This document shows positions 18,551 to 27,447 of a stretch of DNA of 33,066 nucleotides, one piece after another (positions within the stretch are counted from its first letter, which is position 1; the number at the start of each line of letters is the position of its first letter). The position numbers were made by a program, and so were the translations under genes. Source of the DNA: an uncultured Gemmatimonadota bacterium (GTDB taxonomy: Bacteria > Gemmatimonadota > Gemmatimonadetes > Gemmatimonadales > GWC2-71-9); NCBI GenBank assembly GCA_946480845.1, contig CAMLLJ010000002.1, forward strand, positions 1 through 33,066, in the 5' to 3' direction. The notes under the pieces were generated by a model, which saw only the letters and a program-made list of their open reading frames with translations, made no database searches and was not told the DNA's origin.

Positions 18551-19267
18551 TCACATGCTCTGGACCGCGAGCGAGACGACATCGGAGACGGCCATGGTCT
18601 CGTGGGTGAAGTAAGGCTCGCCGAACCGCGCCCGGATCAGCGAGCCGTAGTGAGCGTTCTGGGTCTCGACCAGGCTGTAGAGGTCCTGGCCGGTCGGGAA
18701 GATCTCGCCGGCGCTCATCGCCCCGTCGAACTGGCTCGCATAGCAGCGGATCGCCGCCATTTTCCGCTCGAACTGCGCGGAAATGTCCACCACGAAGGTG
18801 GGCTTCACCGGATCTTCGCGGTACGCCAGCGAGTAGAGGACCTTGTGCGGCCGGTGTGCCTTCCCCTCGGCGGGATAGCGGGCGAGGCCAGCTAGGAAGC
18901 AGGCGTCCCGGCCCAGCTCTGACGCGATGCGGTGGTCGGGATGCCGGCCCACGGGGAAGGGCAGGATCACCACCCGCGGGGCGAAGTGCCGGATCTGCTC
19001 CACGACGATCCGGCGCGATGCCTCGTCGTTCGCGAGGTGCGCATCCGGCAGCCCCGCATTCCGGCGCTCCTGCACGCCGAGGATGGCGGCGGCCCGCTCG
19101 GCCTCCTCGCCGCGGAGCGAGGCGCTGCCGCGCGTGCCGGACTCGCCGGCCGTCAGGTCGAGGATGCCGGTGGAGTGGCCGTCGTCCACGGCACGGAGCA
19201 GGGTGCCGGCGCAGGTGAGCTCCACGTCGTCGCGGTGCGCGGCGATGGCGAGCAGGTGGACGGCCAC
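18551..19267 (-). CDS. bshB1: Bacillithiol biosynthesis deacetylase BshB1 (PIG-L/LmbE family)
   Basis: Probably removes the acetyl group from GlcNAc-malate in bacillithiol synthesis. It is a zinc-dependent LmbE-family protein of 238 residues. Features: LLAIAAHRDDVEL (5-17), the zinc motif with His11 and Asp14 but Arg12 where the family usually has Pro; LDLTAGESGTRGS (37-49); NAGLPDAHLANDE; and GRHPDHRIASELGRDACFL containing the second histidine ligand. The DLTxGExGTRG stretch favours BshB1 over mycothiol deacetylase. The start is GTG at 19267, with GGAGG four bases upstream. BshA and BshC are not in the window. Confidence 0.88.
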   Translation of the reverse strand: MAVHLLAIAAHRDDVELTCAGTLLRAVDDGHSTGILDLTAGESGTRGSASLRGEEAERAAAILGVQERRNAGLPDAHLANDEASRRIVVEQIRHFAPRVVILPFPVGRHPDHRIASELGRDACFLAGLARYPAEGKAHRPHKVLYSLAYREDPVKPTFVVDISAQFERKMAAIRCYASQFDGAMSAGEIFPTGQDLYSLVETQNAHYGSLIRARFGEPYFTHETMAVSDVVSLAVQSM

Positions 19268-19341
19268 GATGCCTCCAGTCGGATGGAACGGGCTGGTGAG
19301 GGACGCCGAAAGCTAGCCCGGACCCGGCGCCCCGCGCAGCC

Positions 19342-20235
19342 TCAGCGCCGCCGGCGGACCAGGAGCCAGGCGCCGGCCACGATCACGGCCAGCGGCACGA
19401 GCACTCCGGAGGCCGAGATGGCGGCGGCGACGGCACCGACGAAGTTGCGCCACGCCTGCCGGAAAGCCTCCCCGATGACGCCGCCGGTGCCCCGGCCGGC
19501 GATGACCGGTGCCGGTTCGTGGAGTCGCACCGAGAGCGTGCTCGTGCTCACGCGGCTCCTGAGGAAGCGGAGGCGCCCCTCGTGCCGCTCGATCTCCTCG
19601 CGCACGCGGGCCAGCTCCCGCTCGACCGCGAGCACGTCGTCGAGCTTGCCGGTGCGGCGGGCCAGCAGCTCGACCAGGCGGTCCTCGAGCCGCCGCGCGT
19701 TGGCCGCGCGCGCGGTGAGGTCCACGTACTCCTCGCCGACATCCTGGGCCGTGACGTTGGACCACTCAATCCGGCCCAGCGCAGCAAGCCCGCCGTGGGC
19801 ATCGTCGAACCGGGCGGCCGGAATGCGGAGCTGCAGCGTGGCCTCGCGCACCTGGTCGCGGCCGCCGCTGAAGGAAGCGTTGGCGACGAATCCGCCCACG
19901 CGCGCGGCCAGCGCGCGCAGCGCCGCCACCGCCGGCTCGAGCGAATCCACCTCGATGCTCGCGTCGCCGGAGCGGATGAGCATTGGGCCGGTGAGCGTGT
20001 CCGGCAGCGGGGGCGGTGTGGGGCCCTGGATTGGTGCGGGGGCCCCTGCACGTCCGGGCGGTGCGACGGTGGGCGCGCTCTCGTCGGCCGCGACGCCGGC
20101 GCCCATGCTGCCCGCGTCGGCCTCCGGCGCGACAGACTGGGGGCGCTCCAGCGATGGTGACGAACCGCCCTGCTTCGAGGATCCGTCGCACGCAGCGGCA
20201 AGGATGAGGCAGAGCACGAAGGCACGGACGGGCAT
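19342..20235 (-). CDS. DUF4349-domain lipoprotein
   Basis: A 297-residue envelope protein. The N-terminus (MPVRAFVLCLILAAACDG) has a lipobox-like LAAAC ending at Cys18, so it is probably lipidated. Residues 19-100 are Pro/Ala-rich and disordered. A DUF4349 domain follows (about 105-270: SIEVDSLEPAVAALRALAAR, then VGGFV and the coiled coil around DVLAVERELARVREEIERHE). A C-terminal transmembrane helix (about 272-292) ends in Arg-rich RRRR. ATG 20235 has a GGAG seven bases upstream. It follows the transporter permeases by 85 bp on the same strand, so it may be an accessory factor. Its function is unknown. Confidence 0.82.
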   Translation of the reverse strand: MPVRAFVLCLILAAACDGSSKQGGSSPSLERPQSVAPEADAGSMGAGVAADESAPTVAPPGRAGAPAPIQGPTPPPLPDTLTGPMLIRSGDASIEVDSLEPAVAALRALAARVGGFVANASFSGGRDQVREATLQLRIPAARFDDAHGGLAALGRIEWSNVTAQDVGEEYVDLTARAANARRLEDRLVELLARRTGKLDDVLAVERELARVREEIERHEGRLRFLRSRVSTSTLSVRLHEPAPVIAGRGTGGVIGEAFRQAWRNFVGAVAAAISASGVLVPLAVIVAGAWLLVRRRR

Positions 20236-20320
20236 GGCGCAGCTCCGATTCGAGGTGCACGGAGATGCGCCAGGGCTGCCGACGTACACACGGGCACGTC
20301 AGGTGCACCCGGGAACCCCT

Positions 20321-21559
20321 TTATTCGTGCCGGAGTGCCTCCACCGGGTCCATCCTGGCCGCTCGGTTGGCCGGCAGCACGCCAAAGGCGAGCCCGATGC
20401 CCGCACTCACGAGGATGGCCACGATGGCGCTCCAGAGGGGTACGCCCGCCTCGAGCTCGAGCGCCGCCTTGAGCAGCTCCCCGGTGAGGAGCCCGACGGC
20501 AATGCCGATCAGCCCGCCCAGGAGGGTGAGTGTCGCCGCCTCGACGAGGAACTGCCAGAGGATCTCGCGCCGGGTCGCGCCCACCGCCATTCGGAGCCCG
20601 ATCTCGCGGGTCCGGTCGGTCACCGACACCATCATGATCGCCATCACGCCGATGCCGCCCACCAGGAGCGCCACGCCCGACAGCGCCACCATCACGAGGA
20701 AGAAGACCGAGGTGAGCCCGTTCACCGTCTCCAGGATCTGGTCCTGGGAGATCATGTCGAAGGTGTTGGGCACGCCGGGGCGGAGCTGGCGCGCGCGCCG
20801 GAGCGCGACGGTGACGAGGTCCTGCGCGCGCTCGACGGTGACGCCGGCGTCCGGCTTCACGCAGATGAAGAGCGCGTTGGTCTCGTCGTAGATGTAGCCC
20901 TGGCGGGCGGTCTCGTAGGGGATGACGCCGCCGATCTCCTGGCTGGGCGGCTCGAAGATGTTGGCGGGCTTCTGGTAGATGCCGATCACGCGGAGCGGGC
21001 GCCCGCTGACGCGCACCGTCCGCCCCAGCGGATCGATCCGGCCGAACAGCCGGTCCGCCACCGCCTCCTCGAGCACGACGACGCCGGCGCCGGACAGCTC
21101 CGACCGGGTGAAGAACCTGCCCCGCAGCAGCGTGCCCCCCTGGATCTCCATGTAGTGATCGTCCGCGGCGAAGACGGTCACCAGCTGGGTCCGCTCGCCC
21201 TGGTACTCGATCCGGGTGAAGAGCTGGATCCAGAGCCCGGCGTAGCGGATCTCCGGGATCCGCCTGATCGCCTCGGCGTCCTCCCGGTCGAGTACCGGGC
21301 GGATGCGGACCTCGTAGGGGAGGTTGTTGGGGTCGAGCGGAGTCTGCGAGAAGTAGCGCATGACGTAGAACGTCGTGGGCCCCGCCACCTCGATGGTGCT
21401 CATGATCTGGGAGCGCACGCCCTGGACGATCGAGGCCATCGCCATGACCGTGGTGACGCCGATGACGACGCCCAGGATGGTGAGCGCCGAGCGGAGCTTG
21501 TTGGAGCGGAGCGCATCCACCGCGATGGTCGCACCCTCGCCGAGGACCCGGAGCTTCAT
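20321..21559 (-). CDS. ABC transporter permease, MacB/FtsX-like, type B copy 2
   Basis: A 412-residue MacB-core permease without a fused ATPase. One N-terminal helix (about 21-43, ALTILGVVIGVTTVMAMAS) precedes a periplasmic domain (about 50-280) and three C-terminal helices (about 285-310, 335-360, 375-400). Signature stretches are VGGIGVMAIMMVSVTDRTRE and the end DPVEALRHE. It resembles the permease at 22924-24171 more than its direct partner, so it is called type B. ATG 21559 overlaps the preceding permease stop by 4 bases. MacB-type permeases extract substrates from the periplasm or membrane in mechanotransmission; the substrate is unknown. Confidence 0.93.
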   Translation of the reverse strand: MKLRVLGEGATIAVDALRSNKLRSALTILGVVIGVTTVMAMASIVQGVRSQIMSTIEVAGPTTFYVMRYFSQTPLDPNNLPYEVRIRPVLDREDAEAIRRIPEIRYAGLWIQLFTRIEYQGERTQLVTVFAADDHYMEIQGGTLLRGRFFTRSELSGAGVVVLEEAVADRLFGRIDPLGRTVRVSGRPLRVIGIYQKPANIFEPPSQEIGGVIPYETARQGYIYDETNALFICVKPDAGVTVERAQDLVTVALRRARQLRPGVPNTFDMISQDQILETVNGLTSVFFLVMVALSGVALLVGGIGVMAIMMVSVTDRTREIGLRMAVGATRREILWQFLVEAATLTLLGGLIGIAVGLLTGELLKAALELEAGVPLWSAIVAILVSAGIGLAFGVLPANRAARMDPVEALRHE

Positions 21560-22800
21560 TCGGCGCGCAGTGCGGTGATGGGGTCGAGCCGGGCCGCGCG
21601 GGTAGCGGGATACACGCCGAAGACGATCCCGGTCCCGGCGCCGAGCGCGAGCGCCACGCCGACCGACCAGAGCGTCACCCGCGCCGGCAGCGGCGAGACC
21701 GACGAGACCATCGCCGCCAGGGCCCACCCGGCCGCGACGCCGAGCAGGCCGCCCAGCGCCGACAGCGCGACCGCTTCGACGAAGAACTGCCGGCGGATGT
21801 CGCGGCGGGTGGCCCCGAGCGACTTGCGGATCCCGATCTCCCGGGTCCGCTCGGTCACCGACATCAGCATGATGTTCATGATCACGATGCCGCCCACCAC
21901 GATGCCGATGCAGACGACCGCCGGGATGATGGTGAACAGCAGCCGCGTAAGGCTCCGCCAGAAGGCCACCAGGGCGTCGGCCTTGTCCACGGTGAAGTCG
22001 TTGGCTTCACCCGGCCGCAGCCGGTGGGCGATGCGCATCGCCTCCTCCGCGCGCGCCATGGCGTCCGGCAGCGCTTCGGCGTTCTCCATCTTGACGGAGA
22101 CCACCGTGGTGAGCCGCCGGCCGTAGATCGCCTCGAAGGTGGAGAGCGGAAGCATGACGAACGAGTCGAACGACTGCCCGAGGACCCGGCCTTTCCTGGC
22201 GATGACGCCCTTGACGGCCATCTCGCGGCCGCCCACCCGGATGCGCTTGCCGACGCCGCTCTCCGCCACGCCGAAGAGCTTGTCCGCCACGTCGTAGCCG
22301 AGCACGGCGACCGGCCGCCGCTCCCGGACGTCGGGCTCCGCCAAGGGCTCGCCGGCCGCGAAGCGGTAGTCCTGCACCACCTGGTAGTCGGGGGTGACGC
22401 CGAAGATGAGGACGGCGCGGAGCGACTGGCTCCGGTACACGACGTCGGACTGGGGCGTGGGCCAGCCGGACTGGAGTGCCACCGCCTGGGCGTCGGGGAG
22501 GGCGGCCGCGACGGCCTCCGCGTCGGCGCGGGTGATCCGCGGCCGGCGCGCGATGGCGCGAATGGCCTCCTCGTCGATGAGGCCCACGGCGATGGGGTCG
22601 CGCCGCACCTGGAACGCGTTGGTCCCGATCACCGCACCGGCGACGTTCTCGCGGACGTATGCGTTCATGCCCTGGATGATCGCCACCACGGCGACCAGGA
22701 AGCCCACGGACACGATGATGCCGAGCAGGGTGAAGAACGAGCGCAGCTTGCTCGCCCAGATGCCCTGGATCGCGAGGCGGACCGCTTCGAGGATCGGCAT
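21556..22800 (-). CDS. ABC transporter permease, MacB/FtsX-like, type A copy 2
   Basis: A 414-residue MacB-type permease, no ATPase domain. An N-terminal helix (about 20-43, SFFTLLGIIVSVGFLVAVVA), a periplasmic domain with typical MacB_PCD features, and three C-terminal helices are present. Its core VVGGIVIMNIMLMSVTERTR and C-terminus DPITALRAE match the permease at 24181-25422, so it is the second type A copy. The ATG at 22800 follows a 123-bp gap holding a long palindromic repeat. The stop overlaps the start of the type B partner, suggesting heterodimer formation. Confidence 0.93.
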   Translation of the reverse strand: MPILEAVRLAIQGIWASKLRSFFTLLGIIVSVGFLVAVVAIIQGMNAYVRENVAGAVIGTNAFQVRRDPIAVGLIDEEAIRAIARRPRITRADAEAVAAALPDAQAVALQSGWPTPQSDVVYRSQSLRAVLIFGVTPDYQVVQDYRFAAGEPLAEPDVRERRPVAVLGYDVADKLFGVAESGVGKRIRVGGREMAVKGVIARKGRVLGQSFDSFVMLPLSTFEAIYGRRLTTVVSVKMENAEALPDAMARAEEAMRIAHRLRPGEANDFTVDKADALVAFWRSLTRLLFTIIPAVVCIGIVVGGIVIMNIMLMSVTERTREIGIRKSLGATRRDIRRQFFVEAVALSALGGLLGVAAGWALAAMVSSVSPLPARVTLWSVGVALALGAGTGIVFGVYPATRAARLDPITALRAE

Positions 22801-22823
22801 GGCCGAAACGTAATGGCCCCGGG

Positions 22824-22909
22824 GGTCATCCCGAGCGTCAGCGAGGGATCTGCTCTCCCGGGGTTCGATACCCGTTCGAGCAGATCCCTCGCTGGCGCTC
22901 GGGATGACC
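22824..22909. repeat. Long inverted repeat (palindromic repeat element)
   Basis: The left arm (22824-22855, starting GGTCATCCCGAGCG) and right arm (22878-22909, ending CGGGATGACC) are reverse complements at 31 of 32 positions; the loop is 22 bases and itself has a CGGG/CCCG stem. The arms contain no coding signal, and the element lies between the two permease pairs. Its size and form fit an intergenic palindromic repeat like REP/BIME or MITE-like elements, or a very stable transcript hairpin. Its mobility is not established from one copy. Confidence 0.95.
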
Positions 22910-22923
22910 GCGGAGCGCCGGCC

Positions 22924-24171
22924 CTACTCGTATCGCAGCGCCTCCACCGGGTCGAGGCGCGATGCCTTGCTCGCCGGGTACAGCCCGAAGAACACCCCCG
23001 TCACCGTGGACGCCAGCACCGCGAGCACCACCGACCAGAGCGGGATCGCCGCGGGCAGTGGCGTGGCGGCGCGGATGATCCAGGCAATGACGGCGCCCAG
23101 CAGCATGCCGCAGGCGCCGCCCACCAGCGTGAGCGTGGCGGCCTCGACCAGGAACTGGAACATGATCTCGCCCCGGGTGGCGCCGAGCGCCTTGCGCACC
23201 CCGATTTCCCGGGTGCGCTCGGTGACCGAGATCATCATGATCGCCACCACGCCGACGCCGCCGACCATGAGGCCGACGCTGGAGAGCGCCAGCATGACGA
23301 GGAAGAAGCCCTGGGTCACCTTGTTGAAGCTCTCCAGCAGGCGGTCCTGGCTCACCAGCGCGAAGTTGTTCTCCTCGCCGGGGCGGAGGCCCCGGTGCAC
23401 CCGGAGCGCGGCGGTGACCTGGTCCTGGGCCTCCGCCACGGTGTACTCGTCCTTGGGCGAGACCGCGAACATCAGCCAGCCCTTCCAGTAGTCCGCCACC
23501 TTGGTGAAGGTGGAGTGGGGCATGGTCAGCGTCGGCGAGGGATTGCCGTTGAACAGGCCGGCCCCGTCCGTGTAGACGCCCACGACCGTGAACGGCGAGC
23601 CGAACACCTTGATCCGGCGGCCGATCGGGTCGCGGTTGGGGAAGAGCATCTGGGCCAGCTTGTCGTTGATCACCACGACGTGCGAGTTGGCGGCCTCTTC
23701 GAGCTGGGTATAGTTCCGGCCCTGCGTGAGCGTTCCACCCACCGAGAAGATCCAGTTGGGGCTGAAGCCGATTACGTCCACGCCGTCGACGTCGATATCC
23801 CCGTACGACACCGGCCCGCCCGCGCTTTCCCTCCATACCACGTACTTGACGGCCGGGAGCTGGCGGATCACCTCCGCCTCCTCGACCTTCATCCACGGGT
23901 TCTTACGCCACGGCGACATCTCGTCCGAGCCGTCACTGATGGTGAGCCCGCCCTGGAAGAAGCGCTGGACGAAGAACGTCTTGGGCCCCAGCGATTCCAG
24001 CTCGGCCTGCACGCTCCGGTTGATGCCGGTGATCGCGGAGGCCATGGCGATGACCACCATGACGCCGATGGCCACGCCGAGGATGGTGAGGAAGGCGCGG
24101 ACCTTGTTGCTCCGGATCGAGTCGAGTGCGATCCCTACGCCCTCGAAGACGCGGGCGACGTTCATGGCCAT
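22924..24171 (-). CDS. ABC transporter permease, MacB/FtsX-like, type B copy 1
   Basis: A 415-residue permease with an N-terminal helix (about 24-46, AFLTILGVAIGVMVVIAMAS), a large periplasmic domain (to about 285) and three C-terminal helices. Characteristic stretches are VGGVGVVAIMMISVTERTRE and the end DPVEALRYE. It is the type B partner of the type A gene upstream, 9 bp before it. The N-terminus may start at ATG 24171 (MAMNVARV) or at ATG 24165 two codons later; AGGGA upstream suits the first. No ATPase is fused. Confidence 0.93.
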   Translation of the reverse strand: MAMNVARVFEGVGIALDSIRSNKVRAFLTILGVAIGVMVVIAMASAITGINRSVQAELESLGPKTFFVQRFFQGGLTISDGSDEMSPWRKNPWMKVEEAEVIRQLPAVKYVVWRESAGGPVSYGDIDVDGVDVIGFSPNWIFSVGGTLTQGRNYTQLEEAANSHVVVINDKLAQMLFPNRDPIGRRIKVFGSPFTVVGVYTDGAGLFNGNPSPTLTMPHSTFTKVADYWKGWLMFAVSPKDEYTVAEAQDQVTAALRVHRGLRPGEENNFALVSQDRLLESFNKVTQGFFLVMLALSSVGLMVGGVGVVAIMMISVTERTREIGVRKALGATRGEIMFQFLVEAATLTLVGGACGMLLGAVIAWIIRAATPLPAAIPLWSVVLAVLASTVTGVFFGLYPASKASRLDPVEALRYE

Positions 24172-24180
24172 GGCTGGTCC

Positions 24181-25422
24181 CTATTCCGCCCGGAGGGCCG
24201 TGATCGGGTCGAGACGCGCCGCGCGGCTGGCCGGGTAGGCCCCCGCGATCACGCCGACGGAAATGCCCAGGATGACACCGACGGCCACCGACCACGGCGC
24301 GACTGCGGCCGGCATGGGGGTGAGCGCCTGGACCACCCACGCAAGCCCGAGGCCCGCCGCGATCCCCAGCCCGGCCCCGACCAGCGACAGCGTGGCGGAC
24401 TCCACGATGAACTGCGACATGATGTCCCGGCGCCGCGCGCCCAGCGCCTTGCGGATCCCGATCTCCCGGGTGCGCTCCGAGACTGCCATCAGCATGATGT
24501 TCATGATCACGATGCCGCCGACCACGAGCGAGATGGCGACGAGGCCCGGCAGGGCCATCATCAGGATGCCCGAGATCTTCTTCCAGCCGCTGAGCGCGCC
24601 CTCCGACGTCTGCAGGTGGAAATTGTTCTCCTCGCGCGGCTTGAGCTGGCGGCGGCCACGCATGGCGGCCTCGGCCTCGCCCATGGCGGCGACCATCTGG
24701 TCGTGCGACGACGCCTGGACCTGCAGCTCGTCCAGCACGTTGTGCGGGCAGATGTGCCGGCGCGCCGGCGCCGTGAACGGCATGACCGCGAACTTGTCGA
24801 GCGAGATGCCGAACAGGTTCCCCTGCTTGGCCACCACCCCGACCACCCGGTAGGGGATCCCGGCGATCGTCACCGACTTGCCCAGTGGGTCCACGCCCTC
24901 GAAGAGCTTCTCGGCGATCAGGTCCCCGATCACCAGTACGGTGGCCCCGGCGCGCACCTCCTGCTCGGTGAAGACGCGGCCGGCGCTGATATTGTAGTTC
25001 TTGATCGTGAAGAAGCCGGCCTCGGCGCCGTCCAGCTCGATGTCCTTCGCCTGCCTGCCGCCGTAGGAGAGGGTCATGCGGTCGGCGCAGAAGAAGGACG
25101 TGGTCACCGGCACGGTGATCCGCTCGCGCACGAACTGGGCGTCGGCGTAGGAGATCCGCGGCCGCCGCGACCAGGCGCGCCAGGTCTCGTCGGAGACATC
25201 TTCCATGACGATGCTGGGGCGCTGGCGCAGCTGGAAGGTGTTGAGCCCCACCAGCCGGTTGGCGAACTCGTCTTCCATGTACACGTTCATGCCCTGGACG
25301 ATGGACACGACGGCGATCAGGAAGGTGACCCCGATCAGCACGCCGATCAGGGAGAAGAAGCTCTTCAGCTTCTGCGCCCGGATCATCCGCAGCGCCATGC
25401 GCACCGCCTCGAGGAAGGCCAT
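24181..25422 (-). CDS. ABC transporter permease, MacB/FtsX-like, type A copy 1
   Basis: A 413-residue MacB-type permease. The N-terminal helix (about 21-43, SFFSLIGVLIGVTFLIAVVS), a periplasmic domain and three C-terminal helices (about 290-315, 340-365, 375-398) are present. Core motif VVGGIVIMNIMLMAVSERTR, end DPITALRAE. The ATG at 25422 is one base after the ATPase stop, so it is translated together with the nucleotide-binding subunit. It is followed by the type B partner, giving an ATPase-A-B order. Confidence 0.94.
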   Translation of the reverse strand: MAFLEAVRMALRMIRAQKLKSFFSLIGVLIGVTFLIAVVSIVQGMNVYMEDEFANRLVGLNTFQLRQRPSIVMEDVSDETWRAWSRRPRISYADAQFVRERITVPVTTSFFCADRMTLSYGGRQAKDIELDGAEAGFFTIKNYNISAGRVFTEQEVRAGATVLVIGDLIAEKLFEGVDPLGKSVTIAGIPYRVVGVVAKQGNLFGISLDKFAVMPFTAPARRHICPHNVLDELQVQASSHDQMVAAMGEAEAAMRGRRQLKPREENNFHLQTSEGALSGWKKISGILMMALPGLVAISLVVGGIVIMNIMLMAVSERTREIGIRKALGARRRDIMSQFIVESATLSLVGAGLGIAAGLGLAWVVQALTPMPAAVAPWSVAVGVILGISVGVIAGAYPASRAARLDPITALRAE

Positions 25423-25423
25423 C

Positions 25424-26125
25424 TCAGGCCGCGCTGTCGCGGTTGAGGCGGTCGGACTCGACGCGGCCGTCGCGCAGCACGACGACGCGCTCGGCGAAGG
25501 CCGCGATGTCGGGCTCGTGGGTCACCATGATGACCGTCTGCCCCATCGCGTGCAGCTCGCCGAACACCTGCATGATGTCGGCGCTGGTGGTGCTGTCGAG
25601 GTTGCCGGTCGGCTCGTCGGCCAGCAGGATGCTCGGCTGGTTTACCAGCGCGCGCGCGATGGCCACGCGCTGCCGCTGCCCGCCGGAGAGCTCGTTGGGC
25701 CGGTGGTCCATCCGGTTGCCCAGCCCGACGCGCTCGAGGGCCGCCATCGCGCGGTCCCGCCGCTCCCGGGCGGACAGCCCGGCGTAGATGAGCGGCAGCT
25801 CGACGTTGTGCAGCGCCGTGGCGCGGGGCAGGAGGTTGAAGGTCTGGAAGACGAACCCGATCTCCTTGTTGCGCACCCGCGCCAGCGCATCGTCGGTGAG
25901 CCGCGAGACTTCCTGCCCGTTGAGCCAGTACTCGCCGTCATCCGGCGTGTCCAGGCAGCCGAGCACGTTCATCATCGTGGACTTGCCGGAGCCCGAGGGG
26001 CCCATGATCGCCACGTACTCGTTGCGGCGGATCGAGAGCGACACGCCGCGCAGGGCGTGGATGACCTCGCCGCCCATGACGTAGCGGCGCTCGAGGTCGC
26101 GGATGCGGATCAGCTCGGGGTTCAT
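25424..26125 (-). CDS. ABC transporter ATP-binding protein, MacB/LolD type
   Basis: A 233-residue nucleotide-binding subunit that powers the adjacent permeases. Walker [10 protein letters not shown] (42-50), Q-loop [20 protein letters not shown] (93-112, typical for MacB/LolD), signature LSGGQRQR (146-153), Walker [13 protein letters not shown] (166-177) and switch His203. It is the only ATPase gene near four permeases. The ATG at 26125 overlaps the adaptor stop (ATGA), so it is coupled to the adaptor and permease genes. Confidence 0.97.
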   Translation of the reverse strand: MNPELIRIRDLERRYVMGGEVIHALRGVSLSIRRNEYVAIMGPSGSGKSTMMNVLGCLDTPDDGEYWLNGQEVSRLTDDALARVRNKEIGFVFQTFNLLPRATALHNVELPLIYAGLSARERRDRAMAALERVGLGNRMDHRPNELSGGQRQRVAIARALVNQPSILLADEPTGNLDSTTSADIMQVFGELHAMGQTVIMVTHEPDIAAFAERVVVLRDGRVESDRLNRDSAA

Positions 26126-27435
26126 GAGGCCTTCGCCGTCTTCGACGCCCCGGAGTCGCCCTCGGCGCCGACAGCCGCCTTCACCTTGGCGCCGTCCTTG
26201 AGGTCGCGGATCGCCTGGTAGGTGCCGGCCACGATCGTCTCGCCCTCGCGGAGCCCCTCGACGATCTCGAAGTGCTCGTCGCCGGCGATGCCGACCTTGA
26301 CCGCGCGGAACGTGGCAATCCCGTCGGTGACGACGAACACCCCCTCGGTGTCCTTCTTGCGCGCGGCCGACGTGTCGCGCCGGGCCGGGGCGGGGGAGGT
26401 TGCGCCGCCGGGCGCGTTCTCGTTGGGCACCGGCTCGTTGTCGCGCACGGTGAGCGCGATGATCGGCACGCTCAGCGCCTTGGCCCGCGTGTCGGTCACG
26501 ATCCGCGAGGTGCAGCTCAGGTCGGGCCGCACGTCGGCCGGCGGGTTGTCGAGCGTCACCTCGACCTCGAAGTCCACCGCCTGGTCGGTCGAGCCGGCGT
26601 TGGTCTGCGTCGCGGTGAGCTGCGCGCTGTTGCTGATCTTGGTGACGCGCCCCGTGAACGTGGTGTCCGGGAAGGCGTCGATGGTGACCTCGACCGAGTC
26701 GCCGCGGGAGAGCCGGACCACGTCCGTCTCGTCCACCTTCACGTTGGCCAGGATCACCGAGAGATCGGCGATGGTGAGCAGGAGGCCGGTCTCGCGCGAG
26801 AAGGTGCCCGGAACGGCGACCTCGCCCTCCTCCACCGCCAGCCGCACCACCCGGCCCGACATCGGCGCGATGAGCCGCGTCTTGGAGAGCTGGTCCTGCG
26901 CCTCGCGCAGGCCGGCGCGGGCCTGGTCGAGCTGCGCCTGGCTGGCGCGCCAGTTGGCGTCGGCCACCTCGTAGGAGGTCTGCGACTGCTCGACCGCCTC
27001 CGGCGCGATGAGGCTCGATCCGGCCTTGGCCAGCTCCGTGGCGCGGGCGAGCGCACGCTCCGCCTGGTCGCGGTTGGCGCGGGCCTGCACCAGCCCGGCC
27101 TGCGCCGAGGCGACGAGCCCCTGGCTCCGCGCGACGTTGGCCTGGTACTGGGCCGGGTCGATCTGGATCAGGAACTGGCCCTTGGTGACCAGGTCGCCCT
27201 CCTTCACCCCGATGCGGATGATGCGGCCGGTGATGTCGGCGCTCACGTCCACCTTCGTCTGCGCCTCGATCCGGCCGCTCGCGGTCACCGCGCTCACCAG
27301 GTCGCGCCGGCCCACCTGCTCGAGCCGCACTTCGGTCGCGGCGTTCTTCTTCTTGGCCTGGCCCGCCATGAACAGGCCGACCACGGCCACGATGGCGATG
27401 GCGGCGAAGATCCCGAACTTCATCCTGCGCGTCAT
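26122..27435 (-). CDS. Periplasmic adaptor (HlyD/MacA-like) of the export system
   Basis: A 437-residue membrane-fusion protein. A single N-terminal helix (about 6-24), the barrel-sandwich halves (about 60-95 and 188-225, the biotinyl-lipoyl-like hybrid), an alpha-helical hairpin (about 95-185) and a beta-barrel domain (from about 225, with [20 protein letters not shown]) are visible. A Pro/Ala-rich loop (about 340-365, [19 protein letters not shown]) interrupts the C-terminal part. It links a MacB-like inner-membrane transporter to the TolC-like protein. ATG 27435 has AAGGA upstream and lies 12 bp after the TolC-like stop. Confidence 0.95.
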   Translation of the reverse strand: MTRRMKFGIFAAIAIVAVVGLFMAGQAKKKNAATEVRLEQVGRRDLVSAVTASGRIEAQTKVDVSADITGRIIRIGVKEGDLVTKGQFLIQIDPAQYQANVARSQGLVASAQAGLVQARANRDQAERALARATELAKAGSSLIAPEAVEQSQTSYEVADANWRASQAQLDQARAGLREAQDQLSKTRLIAPMSGRVVRLAVEEGEVAVPGTFSRETGLLLTIADLSVILANVKVDETDVVRLSRGDSVEVTIDAFPDTTFTGRVTKISNSAQLTATQTNAGSTDQAVDFEVEVTLDNPPADVRPDLSCTSRIVTDTRAKALSVPIIALTVRDNEPVPNENAPGGATSPAPARRDTSAARKKDTEGVFVVTDGIATFRAVKVGIAGDEHFEIVEGLREGETIVAGTYQAIRDLKDGAKVKAAVGAEGDSGASKTAKAS

Positions 27436-27447
27436 GATCGGTCCTTG

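Noticed and set aside
20276..20305. GACGT/ACGTC inverted repeat upstream of the DUF4349 gene as a terminator
   Set aside because: Five-base arms with a ten-base loop and no T-run are too weak to separate from chance in GC-rich DNA.
18932..22126. Long open frame on the plus strand opposite bshB1, the DUF4349 gene and the type A2/B2 permeases
   Set aside because: Antisense to well-supported genes; its protein is rich in His, Asp, Arg and Gly with no recognisable motif, typical of shadow frames in GC-rich DNA.
22024..25446. 1140-codon open frame on the plus strand opposite the permeases
   Set aside because: Antisense to permease genes with strong family motifs; composition is typical of a reverse-frame artefact and it spans the palindromic repeat.
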